The notes beneath the pieces were generated by a model that had not been told where the DNA came from, searched no databases, and was given only the letters and a program-made list of their open reading frames with translations. A DNA stretch of 64,000 nt from Janthinobacterium sp. 344. Lineage in GTDB: Bacteria > Pseudomonadota > Gammaproteobacteria > Burkholderiales > Burkholderiaceae_D. Numbering within the stretch: position 1 is the stretch's first letter; each line of letters starts with the position of its first letter. The stretch spans positions 141,901-205,900 of the forward strand of contig NZ_FOKL01000011.1 of the NCBI RefSeq assembly GCF_900112025.1. The letters are read 5' to 3'. A program made the translations under genes and the position numbers. Of this stretch, positions 31,371-40,548 are shown in pieces.

Positions 31371-34300
31371 TTAATCAAACGCCCACGTATACAACACGTC
31401 CAGCGCATTGTTCGTGCCCGTCTGGAACTGCAGGGTGATGCGGCGGTTCAGTTTATAACGCAGCTTGACCAGGCTCGTCGCCGTGCTCGTGCCCTGCTCG
31501 AACGTCAGGTAGGCGCGCGACGACAGGCGCTTGCCGACGGTGACGACCGTGCTTTCCAAGCCTTGCGCCTGCGACAGGCCCACTTCATCGAGCCCCAGCG
31601 AATTGGCCAGCTTGCCCTGCAAGCCGCCGCCGGAGCCGCCGAAGAGGGCGCCCGCCGCCGTGGTCAGCAGCGCCATTTCATCGCCGGCCGCCGATTCCGC
31701 GCCATGGCCGAGGATCAGCCAGGCCAGCTTGTCGCTGTCCGAGACGGTGGGCGTGGAGACCAGCTTGGCCGTCGGCGCCTGGGCCGTGCCGCGCACTTCC
31801 ACGCCCGCTTCCACGTTCGTTTCCGACAGCGCTTCGCCTTCGGGACGCTTGCGCACGGCCAGGATGTTCAGCGACGGATTGTCGTAGGCGCCCGTGAAGG
31901 CGATCAGGCCCCGCTCGATGGAGAGTTTCTGCCCGTAGGCCGCGTACTGGCCGTTGGTGACCTTGATGCTGCCTGTCACGCGCGGTGCGGCGCGGTTGAT
32001 GACGCGCGCGCGCACGCTGCCCGCCAGGTCCGCATCGAGGCCCATGCCGCGCAGGTGGAAGGCGTTGCCCAGGTCAAATTCCAGGTCGATATTCAAGGGC
32101 AGCGACGGCGCTTCCTTGCCGCCCTTGACTTCCTTGCCCAGCACCACCACGTCGTTGCTTTGCGTGGGCGTGTCTTGCGGCGCCAGTTCGATCAGCGCGC
32201 GGTTGGCCTTGAACTTGCCCTCGAAGCTGAAGCGCTTGTCGTTGCGCACCAGGGTGCTGTTGCCCGACAGGACCAGGGTGCGGTCCGGGCGCGACAGCGC
32301 CTGCAGGCGGTCGGCCATCAGTTTCAGTTCCAGGCTCGCTTCGCCATTCGCAAAGCGTACCCAGCCATCTGCCTGCACCTTGCCGTCGCCGCCATCAAAG
32401 CTCAGGCGCTGCAGTTGCAATTGGTCGCCGGCCAGCTTGGCTTGCAGCACGCCATTGCGCAATTTCAAGCCCTGGTCGGCCCAGTTCACCAGCAGCTTGC
32501 TGCCGTTGATGTCGCCATTCAGTTGCGGCGCGCCGATGGTGCCGCTGCCGGCCAGCGCGATCTTCAGGGCGCCGCCCAGTTCCAGGCCGGGCTGGCCCGT
32601 CAGCGGCCCCAGCCACGCCAGCGAATCGACGTTGGTCGTGCCCGTCAGGGACAGGGCGCTGTCATTGCTGATGCGTCCTCCCAGCATTTGCACGGTGGCA
32701 TTGATATCGCTTTGGCCCGCGCGCGCGCCATCGAGTTTCACGGCCAGGCGCAGTTGCTGGTTGGCCACGTCGATGCGCGCATCGAGGGTGCGCAAGCCCA
32801 GCGCCAGCGGCTGTTCCACGCCCACCGTCACGTCGCCTTTTTCGCGGTAGACATGCAGCATGCCGGCCAGGGCCGGATCTTTCTGCTTCGCCGTCGGCAC
32901 CTGCATGTCGAGCGACCACTGCGCGCCCAGGGTCAGGTCGCTGCGCGCATTGGCTTGCAGCGACGGAATCACTTGCGCCAGGTAGGTCAGCGCCACGCCG
33001 GCCGCCTGGCCGGAACTGGTCCAGCGGGGGCCGTTCTTGACCAGGCTTTGCATGGTGATGCTGCCCGCCGGCAGCTTGATGACGGTGTTGCCCACGCTGA
33101 TCTGCTCAGGCTGGCCCAGGCCCGCCACGCCGCTGCCGGCGGGACCCGCCACCTTGACGGGCACGGGCGCCTGCAGCACCAGCGCATAGCGGCCCTTGTT
33201 TTGCAGGCTGTCGATGGTGCCCGTCCAGTTGGCGCCGCTCTGGCTGCCCTTGATTTGCACGCTGGCATCGAAGTCGTCATTGCGCGCCGCCAGGTTGACC
33301 GTGTGGCTGCCGCGCGTGCCGGAGGTGCCCAGCCGCGCGCTGCCCAGCTTGAAGGTGGGCGTGCTGTAGCCCGTGATCTCCAGGCTGCTGACCATGGGGT
33401 CGAGCGCGCCCTGGCCGGCGCCCACGCTGGCGCTGCCCTTGATCGATTTCAATTGCTGGTCGCCAAAGAAGGTCAGGTCACGGCCGTCCAAGGTCAGCTG
33501 CGCGGCCGGCGCTTCCATCTTGCCGGAAACGGCACCGGACGCCTGCAGCACGCCGGCGAAGCGGGGGCCGAGGGTCGACAGTTGCGGCGCATCGAGTTTC
33601 CACGTCAGCTTGTCGGTGGCGCCACCGAGCGCGCCCTTGGCTTGCAGGCTGTTCGGTCCCAGGCGCAGTTCCGTGTCCACGCTGTCGATGCGTTTCGCGT
33701 TCGCCGACAGTTTGGCGTAGCCGGCCAGCGGGGCGTTTTGCAGGGTCGATTCACGCAAGCCCAGGTTCAGCGCCACTTGCCAGTCGCTCGTCAGGCGGCC
33801 GCTGCCGGTGAAATCCGCATTGACGTTACCAGTGGGCAAGGCGGCGCCGAACGCGGCCGGGTTGATCTTTTGCAGGGAACCCGTCACTTTCAGTTCCGCT
33901 TCCTGCTTCGGTCCCGTCAAGCCCACGTCGCCGCTGGCGTGGATGGCGCTGTCCGCCGCGGGACGCTTGCCGCTGGTCAAACCTAGTCCTTTCGCATCGG
34001 CAACGAAGGTCGTGCGCGGCTGCTGCAAGGTGCCTTGCACCACGCCACTGGCCTGCACGGCACCCAGCAAGTCGCGTTGCAGGGCGGAGAGTTGCCGCGC
34101 GTCGACATTCCAGTGGAGCTTTTCGCCGGCCCCGCCAAAGTTGCCCTTGGCGCTGACGTTGTTCTTGCCCAGCGCCAGTTGCACGTCGATGCCGCTGAAG
34201 TGGGCCGCATCGGCCGTCAGCTTGCCCTTGCCGGACAAGGGCTGGTCGAGCAGTTTGCTGGGGCGCACGGTGAAGTCCGCATTCGCCAGCCACTGGGGGG

Positions 34301-35804
34301 CCACTTGGCCGTTGGCGCGCACGTCGAGGTTCAGGTCGGCCACGGGGAAGGCACCGAAGTCGGCGGGATTGAGGCGGCTGGTGCTGGCCACGGCCTTGAA
34401 TGGCTGGTCGTCCTTCAGGCTGATCTGGCCCGTCGCGTTGACGCTGCTTTTGCCTGCCTGCAAGGTCGCCTTGCGCAGCTGCACCAGCGAATCGGCCAGC
34501 GTCGCTTCCACGTCCAGGCGCAGCTTGGCTTCGCCCAGCTTGGCGCGCAGGGTCTGCGTCTTGCCGTCGCTGTCGAGCATGATGTCGCCCACGATCTTCG
34601 TGCTGTTGATGCTGCTGTAGATGTGCTGCAGGTCGATCTTGTCCGTGTGTAGGGTGACTTGCGCCTTGCCGATGGGCGCGTCGGCCGCATCGCGGTCCAC
34701 CTTGCCGCTGCCCGTGAACTTGCCCGCATTGCCGAAGTCGATGATGGCCGATTCCAGGGTCGTGGCCGTCAGGGTGCCGCCCAGGCGCGCCTCGAACTGG
34801 CGCAGCGGCAGCTTTTGCTGGTCGATGGGGCCGGGCGTGGCGTGGTTGACGATGGCCAGCTTGCCCGATACCGTCTGCGCCGCGGGGCGCGTATCGATGG
34901 CGGCATCCAGCTCCAGGCTCAGGTCCGCCTGCGGCAGGGTGGCGTCGAACTTGCCGGGATTGATGTTGCGGCCTTTGATGCTGGCCGAGCGCAGGATCAT
35001 GACGGGATCGAACGGCGCCAGCGCCAGTTGCGCGTCGGCCGTGGCGGCGCCCGCGCTGCCCTTGGCCGTGACGTTGAGCACATTCAGGTCGCCGCCCAGC
35101 TGCAGCGTCAAGGCGGCGGCTTTTTCGCCGGCCGGCGCAGTGACCTGCGTCAGGCCCGCCTTGCCCGTCAGCTTGAACGGCTGCGTGGCGCCTATCGTCG
35201 CGCTGGCCGTGGCCTGGCCGAACGGTGTCAGGGCCGAGGCGTCTTCCAGCTGCCACTGCGTCTTGTCGCCCGACAAGGTGAAGTGGATCTTTTCAAACAC
35301 CGTGTTGCCGCCCGCGCTGATGAGCGTCACCTTGTCCAGGCGCGCATCGCTGATGCCCACCTTGAACGGCGAGGCCAGGCTGGCGGGCATGCTCGACGGT
35401 TCATCGGACGGCGCCGTGCTTTCCACGGCCAGGCTGGCCACGTGCAGTTCGCTGATGGCGATGCCTTCCGAGAAGAACTGGAACGGCGACCAGTTGATGT
35501 CGATGTTGTCGGCCGTGATGTGCTGCGTCTTGCTGCGGTAGCTGACATGGCCCAGGTGCATGCGGTTGTACAGCGAACCGGACACGCCCGTCACTTCGAT
35601 GTCGCCGCCGCTGGCGCTGGCCACTTTTTGCACCAGCATCTGCAAGGTCGATTCGCGGCCCAGGAACCAGAACGCGGCACCCAGCAGCACGGCCAGGCTG
35701 GCGAAGGCGATCAGCAGGTAGCGCAGCCACCGGCGCGGTGGTTTCGCCGGTGGCGCCGGTGGCGGCGCGGCGGCGTGGGGGGACTCGGTAGTAATATCGG
35801 ACAT
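31371..35804 (-). CDS. tamB: translocation and assembly module inner membrane component TamB
   Basis: This 1,477-residue protein is anchored in the inner membrane by one segment (RWLRYLLIAFASLAVLLGAAFWFLG, residues about 25-49) and spans the periplasm as a long beta-rich groove. It has repeated LTGKAGLTQ-, SGKLAIVNH- and LTLGAQWSLD-like strands and the C-terminal TamB/DUF490 domain (IKVTNGQYAAYGQKLSIERG, AVRKRPEGEALSETNVEAGV, KLAWLILGHGAESA, LYTWAFD at the end). TamB-type proteins move phospholipids or outer membrane proteins between membranes together with TamA. Length is typical (1,250-1,500). The ATG overlaps the tamA stop by one base, giving a tamA-tamB operon. Confidence 0.96.
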   Translation of the reverse strand: MSDITTESPHAAAPPPAPPAKPPRRWLRYLLIAFASLAVLLGAAFWFLGRESTLQMLVQKVASASGGDIEVTGVSGSLYNRMHLGHVSYRSKTQHITADNIDINWSPFQFFSEGIAISELHVASLAVESTAPSDEPSSMPASLASPFKVGISDARLDKVTLISAGGNTVFEKIHFTLSGDKTQWQLEDASALTPFGQATASATIGATQPFKLTGKAGLTQVTAPAGEKAAALTLQLGGDLNVLNVTAKGSAGAATADAQLALAPFDPVMILRSASIKGRNINPGKFDATLPQADLSLELDAAIDTRPAAQTVSGKLAIVNHATPGPIDQQKLPLRQFEARLGGTLTATTLESAIIDFGNAGKFTGSGKVDRDAADAPIGKAQVTLHTDKIDLQHIYSSINSTKIVGDIMLDSDGKTQTLRAKLGEAKLRLDVEATLADSLVQLRKATLQAGKSSVNATGQISLKDDQPFKAVASTSRLNPADFGAFPVADLNLDVRANGQVAPQWLANADFTVRPSKLLDQPLSGKGKLTADAAHFSGIDVQLALGKNNVSAKGNFGGAGEKLHWNVDARQLSALQRDLLGAVQASGVVQGTLQQPRTTFVADAKGLGLTSGKRPAADSAIHASGDVGLTGPKQEAELKVTGSLQKINPAAFGAALPTGNVNADFTGSGRLTSDWQVALNLGLRESTLQNAPLAGYAKLSANAKRIDSVDTELRLGPNSLQAKGALGGATDKLTWKLDAPQLSTLGPRFAGVLQASGAVSGKMEAPAAQLTLDGRDLTFFGDQQLKSIKGSASVGAGQGALDPMVSSLEITGYSTPTFKLGSARLGTSGTRGSHTVNLAARNDDFDASVQIKGSQSGANWTGTIDSLQNKGRYALVLQAPVPVKVAGPAGSGVAGLGQPEQISVGNTVIKLPAGSITMQSLVKNGPRWTSSGQAAGVALTYLAQVIPSLQANARSDLTLGAQWSLDMQVPTAKQKDPALAGMLHVYREKGDVTVGVEQPLALGLRTLDARIDVANQQLRLAVKLDGARAGQSDINATVQMLGGRISNDSALSLTGTTNVDSLAWLGPLTGQPGLELGGALKIALAGSGTIGAPQLNGDINGSKLLVNWADQGLKLRNGVLQAKLAGDQLQLQRLSFDGGDGKVQADGWVRFANGEASLELKLMADRLQALSRPDRTLVLSGNSTLVRNDKRFSFEGKFKANRALIELAPQDTPTQSNDVVVLGKEVKGGKEAPSLPLNIDLEFDLGNAFHLRGMGLDADLAGSVRARVINRAAPRVTGSIKVTNGQYAAYGQKLSIERGLIAFTGAYDNPSLNILAVRKRPEGEALSETNVEAGVEVRGTAQAPTAKLVSTPTVSDSDKLAWLILGHGAESAAGDEMALLTTAAGALFGGSGGGLQGKLANSLGLDEVGLSQAQGLESTVVTVGKRLSSRAYLTFEQGTSTATSLVKLRYKLNRRITLQFQTGTNNALDVLYTWAFD

Positions 35805-37786
35805 CAGAAAGTGAATCCCAGAGAGAAGTGCAGACGGAATTTGTGAACGGCGTGGCCATACGCCACGTCGACGTTGATGGGGCCGACAGGGCTCTTGTAG
35901 CGTCCGCCCAGGCCGTAGCCCGATTTCGGCGTCATCGCGGCCTTGACCGTGTCGGCCGAGTTACCCGCGTCATAGAAGGCGGCGATGGCCCATTTCGGCT
36001 TGAACCAGTACTGGTATTCGGCGCTGCCGGTGAGCATGTAGCGCCCGCCGACGGTGGCGTCGCCTTCCTTCACGCCCAGTTCCTGGTAGCCATAGCCGCG
36101 CACCGACTGGTCGCCGCCCGCGCGGAACAGGTAGACGGCCGGCACGCCGCGTTTTTCCTTCGAGCCCAGCGCGCCCATTTCGCCGCGCAGTATCAGCTCG
36201 CCTTTTTCGCCCAGCGGGCGGTAGAACACCATCTTGCCGGCCACGCGCACGAAGCGCTCGTCCGTCAAGACGGGCAGCAGGGCGCCGCCCACCTGGGCAT
36301 TGATGACATAGCCCTTGGTGGGAAACAGCAGGCTGTCGAGGTCGCGCTTGGTGATGGCGTAGGTCAGCGGCAAGCTCTTGCTGCGCGTCTGCTCCAGGCC
36401 CACCACCGTCTTGTCTTCGCTGAGGAACTCGAACGTCAGGCTGCGCTCGAGGTTGGTGCCGCCCCAGTTGCGTTTCACGGAAACCGTCGAGACGGCCGTG
36501 ATTTCATTCGAAATGTCGCTGCGCTCGAACGAGGCGCCCGCGCTGTCGTTGTAGCCGCGTTCGGTCGTGGGGAAATAGAAGTTGGCATGCGCCGCCTGTT
36601 TCTTCGTTTCCATGGTGATGGCGCTCTTGAAGCGCGTGCCCCACACGTTCAGGTTGTCATAGTTGAGCTGGGCACGATTCCCCGTATTCGTACTGAAACC
36701 GAGACCGGCGCTGACGTTTTGCTGCTTGTTTTCCGTCACGCGCACCACCAGCGGCAACTGGGGCGCGGGACCCCGGTTGACGGGCTTGGCCACGGGGGCG
36801 GCGCCCTCGGCCTCGGCCGCCTGGCTTTCCTGGCCCGCCTCGATCTGTTCGTTGAGGATGCTGCTCATGTCGGCGCTCACTTCCACGCTGGCAAAATAGC
36901 CCGTGTCCTGCAGGCGCGCCTGGAACGATTGCAGCGCCGATTCGCTGTAGTAGTCGCCCGGACGGATCTTGTCCAGGTTGCGGATGATGCTGGCATCGTA
37001 GCGCTGCAAGCCTTCGATGCGTAGTTCGCCGAAGCGCAGCTCGGGGCCGCTGTCGAGCACCACCAGCAGGGAGACCTTGTGCGTTTCCGGATCGACCACG
37101 GCTTGCGTATCGACCAGCTGGGCACGCGGATAGCGCGTCTGCACCACTTCGCGCAGCAGGGCGCGCTTGGCCGATTCCCATTCGGCCTGGCGGAACACGC
37201 TGCCCGTCTTCAGGGCCCAGTTGCGCTTCAGCGCTTCCGTATCGTAGGGCTCGCTGGCGGCCAGCGGCGGCGTGGGGTCGAAGCCGCGCAATTCCAGCTC
37301 GACCTTGTCGACCGTCACCGGCTCGCCGGGGTCGACGTCGACGATGACGACGGGCCTGGCGCCTGTCGTATCGACGCGCACGGTGACAACGGGCGTGTAA
37401 TAGCCGGCCGTGGCCACCAGATTCTTCGCCTGTTCCGGGGTGTCGCGCACGAGGCGCTGCAATTGCTCGCGGTCCATGCGCGGATTGCCGCGGAAGCGTT
37501 CCAGGTCAAGGTTCTTTTCAAGCAACTCATCGAGGTCGCCGGGGGCGTTCACCTTGACCTCGTATTGCAGCGGGGCCGGTGCCGCCTCGGTGCTGGCCGG
37601 GTTGTCCGCAGCGGCGTCTTGCGCGGGCTCCTGGGCGTTGGCGTGGGCGATGGGGAAGACCAGGATGACGCTGCCGGCGGCCGCCAGTGTCAGTTGACCC
37701 ATTACTTTTACCACCACTTGTGCCAAAATTCGTGGTCGTAGTGCCTTGCCGGCGGCGGTGAGCCGTATAGGTCGTGCAGAAAACAT
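35804..37786 (-). CDS. tamA: translocation and assembly module outer membrane component TamA
   Basis: This 660-residue Omp85-family protein has an export signal, three N-terminal POTRA-like domains (about residues 70-330; LQYEVKVNAPGDLDELLEKN, TVDKVELELRGFD, LRFGELRIEGLQRYDASII) and a 16-strand barrel. The barrel has the family motif region LFRAGGDQSVRGYGYQELG and the C-terminal HFSLGFTF ending in phenylalanine. TamA works with TamB to insert proteins into the outer membrane. The start at 37786 has CTGGAGCACC directly before it; the frame stays open to 37897 but without a better site. The signal peptide is long, with the hydrophobic part GQLTLAAAGSVILVFPIAHA about 30 residues in, so a start at a later ATG is also possible. 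Confidence 0.93.
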   Translation of the reverse strand: MFSARPIRLTAAGKALRPRILAQVVVKVMGQLTLAAAGSVILVFPIAHANAQEPAQDAAADNPASTEAAPAPLQYEVKVNAPGDLDELLEKNLDLERFRGNPRMDREQLQRLVRDTPEQAKNLVATAGYYTPVVTVRVDTTGARPVVIVDVDPGEPVTVDKVELELRGFDPTPPLAASEPYDTEALKRNWALKTGSVFRQAEWESAKRALLREVVQTRYPRAQLVDTQAVVDPETHKVSLLVVLDSGPELRFGELRIEGLQRYDASIIRNLDKIRPGDYYSESALQSFQARLQDTGYFASVEVSADMSSILNEQIEAGQESQAAEAEGAAPVAKPVNRGPAPQLPLVVRVTENKQQNVSAGLGFSTNTGNRAQLNYDNLNVWGTRFKSAITMETKKQAAHANFYFPTTERGYNDSAGASFERSDISNEITAVSTVSVKRNWGGTNLERSLTFEFLSEDKTVVGLEQTRSKSLPLTYAITKRDLDSLLFPTKGYVINAQVGGALLPVLTDERFVRVAGKMVFYRPLGEKGELILRGEMGALGSKEKRGVPAVYLFRAGGDQSVRGYGYQELGVKEGDATVGGRYMLTGSAEYQYWFKPKWAIAAFYDAGNSADTVKAAMTPKSGYGLGGRYKSPVGPINVDVAYGHAVHKFRLHFSLGFTF

Positions 37787-37923
37787 GGTGCTCCAGATGA
37801 GTAAATGCTGACTGCATGTTACCGGAATAGGTAAATTGATGGCGGACGAATAAGTATTATTAGCGCACAGAATCTTGTTTCCCCGCGCACTCAACAACAG
37901 AATAAAACTGAAAGAAAGAAATT

Positions 37924-38640
37924 ATGCTAGCAACTGATACCGCACTGGTGCTCTTTAGCGGTGGGCAAGATTCCACTACCTGCTTGGCCTGGGCCTTGAA
38001 ACACTATAGCCGTGTGGAAACGATTGGCTTTGACTATGGCCAGCGCCATGCGATCGAGCTGACCGTGCGCCCAGGCGTGCTGGAACAGATGCGCCAGCAG
38101 TCGCCCGAGTGGAATAGCCGCCTCGGCCCTGACCACATGATAGACCTGTCGCTGATTTCCGCCATTTCCGATACGGCCATGACGCAGAACGTCGAGATCG
38201 TCATGCAGGAAAATGGCTTGCCGAACACCTTCGTGCCGGGACGCAACTTGCTCTTCATGACGGTGGCCGCCACCGTGGCGTATCGCCGTGGCTTGACGGT
38301 GCTGGTGGGCGGCATGTGCGAGACGGATTTCTCCGGCTACCCGGATTGCCGTGACGACACGATGAAGGCGCTGCAAGTGGCCTTGAACCTGGGCATGAAC
38401 ACGCGCTTGAAGCTGGAAACGCCGCTGATGTGGCTGGACAAGGCGCAAAGCTGGGACCTGGCGGAAGACCTGGGCGGCCAGCCGCTCGTCGACCTGATAC
38501 GCAGCGGCACGCACACCTGCTACCTGGGCGAACGGGGTCAGTTGCACGACTGGGGCTATGGCTGCGGCACCTGCCCCGCGTGCGCGCTGCGCGCCAATGG
38601 CTACCAGCAATACGCGGCAAGAAAGGCTGCAGCGCAATAA
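37924..38640 (+). CDS. queC: 7-cyano-7-deazaguanine synthase
   Basis: This 238-residue enzyme converts 7-carboxy-7-deazaguanine to preQ0 using ATP and ammonia, in the queuosine tRNA-modification pathway. It has the PP-loop ATPase motif LFSGGQDSTTCLAW (residues about 10-23), GFDYGQRHAIEL, FVPGRNLLFMTVAATVAYRR, the substrate-region GGMCETDFSGYPDCRDDTM and the C-terminal zinc cysteines in CGTCPACALRANGY. Length is normal. AAAGAAAGAAATT precedes the ATG. It is divergent from tamA across 137 bases of relatively AT-rich DNA. Confidence 0.97.
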   Translation: MLATDTALVLFSGGQDSTTCLAWALKHYSRVETIGFDYGQRHAIELTVRPGVLEQMRQQSPEWNSRLGPDHMIDLSLISAISDTAMTQNVEIVMQENGLPNTFVPGRNLLFMTVAATVAYRRGLTVLVGGMCETDFSGYPDCRDDTMKALQVALNLGMNTRLKLETPLMWLDKAQSWDLAEDLGGQPLVDLIRSGTHTCYLGERGQLHDWGYGCGTCPACALRANGYQQYAARKAAAQ

Positions 38641-38718
38641 ACAGTTTGCGCCGTTTCTTCAAGCGGCGCGGCGGGGGCGTCGGCCATGCTGTGGTTTTTG
38701 CCACAGGAGTCGCTTGCC

Positions 38719-39624
38719 ATGAAATCCCTCTTTGCCGCGCTGTACGGCCCCGTGTTCTGGGCCGGTTTCATCGGCGCCGCCGCCTGGCTGGTGGCGGCGC
38801 GCCACCTGTCCCTGTGGGTCTTGCCGCCGCTATTGCTGCTGGCCCTGCTCACGTCCTTCCTGGCCGAGCGCTACCTGCCGTATGACGGCGACTGGAACCA
38901 GGATCAGGGCGACGGCGCGCGCGACATCGTGCACGCGCTCGTCAATGAAACGCTGTACCTGCTGGGCCTGGCCATCTTCCCCTGGCTGGCCGGGACGATG
39001 GCGCTGGGCCCATTCTGGCCAGGCGCGCTGCCGTTCTGGGGCGAGCTGCTGCTGGCCATCGTCATTGCCGACTTCGGCATCACCCTCGTGCATTACCTGA
39101 GCCACCGTTCCTATTTTCTGTGGAAACTGCATGCCGTGCACCACAGCGTGCAGCGCCTGTACGGTTTCAATGGCTGGATGAAGCATCCGCTGCATTTGCT
39201 GCTGGAAGCGGCGGGCGGCATGCTGCCCCTGCTGTTGCTGGGCATACCGGAGCGTGTCATGGGCGTGCTGGCGTTTGCCGTGGCGGTGCAATTGTTGTTG
39301 CAGCACGCGAATGTCGACATGCGCATGGGGCCGTTGCGCCACGTGTTCGCCTGGGCGCCCCTGCACCGTTTTCATCACATGAAGTACGGCACGGCCGGCG
39401 ACGTGAATTTCGGCCTGTTCTTTACCTGCTGGGACCGGCTGCTGGGTACGCGTTTCGACGCCCCCCGCTACCGCATGGCAGGGAAGGACCTGGGCATCGG
39501 CAGCCGTCCCGATTATCCATGCGCGTACGCAGCGCAACTGCTGGAGCCGTTCCGCGCGGAAGAGGGCGTGCGCGCGCCCGCGCCACCGGCCGCCTTGCGC
39601 CGCGTGCTCAATCGAGAAAAGTGA
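38719..39624 (+). CDS. sterol desaturase / fatty acid hydroxylase family membrane enzyme
   Basis: This 301-residue membrane di-iron enzyme has three to four hydrophobic segments and the eight-histidine signature: HYLSHRSYFLWKLHAVHHS (residues about 133-151), LLQHANVDM and PLHRFHHMKYGTAGDVNFG. The family hydroxylates or desaturates sterols, fatty acids or carotenoids; the substrate here is unknown. The ATG at 38719 follows CACAGGAGTCGCTTGCC. The C-terminus overlaps the convergent AraC-type gene by 17 bases. The divergent substrate range of the family prevents a firmer name. Confidence 0.92.
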   Translation: MKSLFAALYGPVFWAGFIGAAAWLVAARHLSLWVLPPLLLLALLTSFLAERYLPYDGDWNQDQGDGARDIVHALVNETLYLLGLAIFPWLAGTMALGPFWPGALPFWGELLLAIVIADFGITLVHYLSHRSYFLWKLHAVHHSVQRLYGFNGWMKHPLHLLLEAAGGMLPLLLLGIPERVMGVLAFAVAVQLLLQHANVDMRMGPLRHVFAWAPLHRFHHMKYGTAGDVNFGLFFTCWDRLLGTRFDAPRYRMAGKDLGIGSRPDYPCAYAAQLLEPFRAEEGVRAPAPPAALRRVLNREK

Positions 39625-40291
39625 CCTGGAGGTGGCGCAGGCTGCGGTCGGCGCGCACGCCAAACAGGCTGCGCATGGTGCGCGAGAAATGCGCGGCATC
39701 GGCAAATCCGGCGCCGTGGGCGGCATCCGTCAAGGTGCTGCCGAGCAGGATCAGGCGGATGGCCAGACGCAGGCGGCGCCATCGCACCAGGCGCCGCACG
39801 GGCAAGCCCAGCTGGGCGCTGAACAATCGCTCCAGTTGGCTCAGCGACAGATGCGCCGCCTCGGCCACGGCCAGGGCGCTGACCTTGCCGGAGAGTAAAG
39901 CGTCGACCTGCTCCAGCGCCCGCTGCAGGCGCGCGTCGGGCAGGGGCAGCGAGGGCCGGGCCTGCAGGGCGGCGGCCAGCGTGTCCGGCGCGGGGCTATG
40001 CACCTCGCCCAGCACCGCCAGCAGGGCAGCCGCGCTGAAACGCTGCGGTTCGGCATACATGGTCAGCATGGGCGCCGGCGCCGCCACGATGGCGTGCGGG
40101 CGCAGGCTTGCCACCAGCAGGTGCTGCGCCGTGTGGACGGCGCCGTCCAGCGCGACCGTGAAAGGCGCACCCGTGCTCAGCATCAGCTGGTGCGCATAAT
40201 GGGCGTGGCTGGCCGTGGCGCCCGCTGCGCCATGCAAAATGGCAAAGTCCGGCGCCAGCCATACGCTTCCCTGCCAGCCTGCATGCTGCAC
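39608..40291 (-). CDS. AraC family transcriptional regulator
   Basis: This 227-residue regulator has an N-terminal cupin-like sensing part (HGAAGATASHAHYAHQLMLS, APFTVALDGAVHTA) and a C-terminal pair of helix-turn-helix units (LAVAEAAHLSLSQLERLFSA, RWRRLRLAIRLILLGSTLTD, AAHGAGFADAAHFSRTMRSL). The start is the GTG at 40291, read just after GGAGGGGCAT; there is no in-frame ATG nearby. It converges with the sterol desaturase-like gene, with overlapping ends. The target is unknown; the divergent GGDEF gene or the desaturase are candidates by position only. Confidence 0.9.
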   Translation of the reverse strand: MQHAGWQGSVWLAPDFAILHGAAGATASHAHYAHQLMLSTGAPFTVALDGAVHTAQHLLVASLRPHAIVAAPAPMLTMYAEPQRFSAAALLAVLGEVHSPAPDTLAAALQARPSLPLPDARLQRALEQVDALLSGKVSALAVAEAAHLSLSQLERLFSAQLGLPVRRLVRWRRLRLAIRLILLGSTLTDAAHGAGFADAAHFSRTMRSLFGVRADRSLRHLQVTFLD

Positions 40292-40427
40292 ATGCCCCTC
40301 CGTGATGGTGAACCTCGGGGGCGATCATAGCAGCCGCTGCAGATCTGTTCCCAAGGCATCGAATTTGCCCGGAGAATACATAGTTGCAAAAATGAAATGT
40401 GTGGTCTTTTTGACACAAAATTCAGCA

Positions 40428-40483
40428 TTGCAAGGCCCCGCGCTGTAACGTACTATCATTCTCATCGACTACCGATGGTAGTC
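40428..40483 (+). promoter_or_regulatory. sigma-70 promoter with downstream dyad for the CHASE-GGDEF gene
   Basis: TTGCAA (40428-40433), a 17-base spacer and TACTAT (40451-40456) make a good promoter. The dyad GACTACC-GAT-GGTAGTC (40467-40483) would lie at about +4 to +20, a position suited to a repressor or a leader hairpin. The gene starts 65 bases further on. Confidence 0.55.
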
Positions 40484-40548
40484 GTGCAGCCCGCTGCCAG
40501 CCTGCGGCCCTGAAGTGGTTTCCTGTCTATTCAGCGTGTCAGCCCGTC

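Noticed and set aside
31563..33986. 807-codon plus-strand open frame opposite tamB
   Set aside because: Antisense composition and no domain; tamB on the minus strand is full length.
37787..37923. preQ1 riboswitch before queC
   Set aside because: No clear small pseudoknot with the expected C-rich loop and A-rich tail could be drawn in these 137 bases.
40457..40548. Cyclic-di-GMP riboswitch before the GGDEF gene
   Set aside because: The leader is under 100 bases and shows only one short dyad; it lacks the two-helix GEMM fold.
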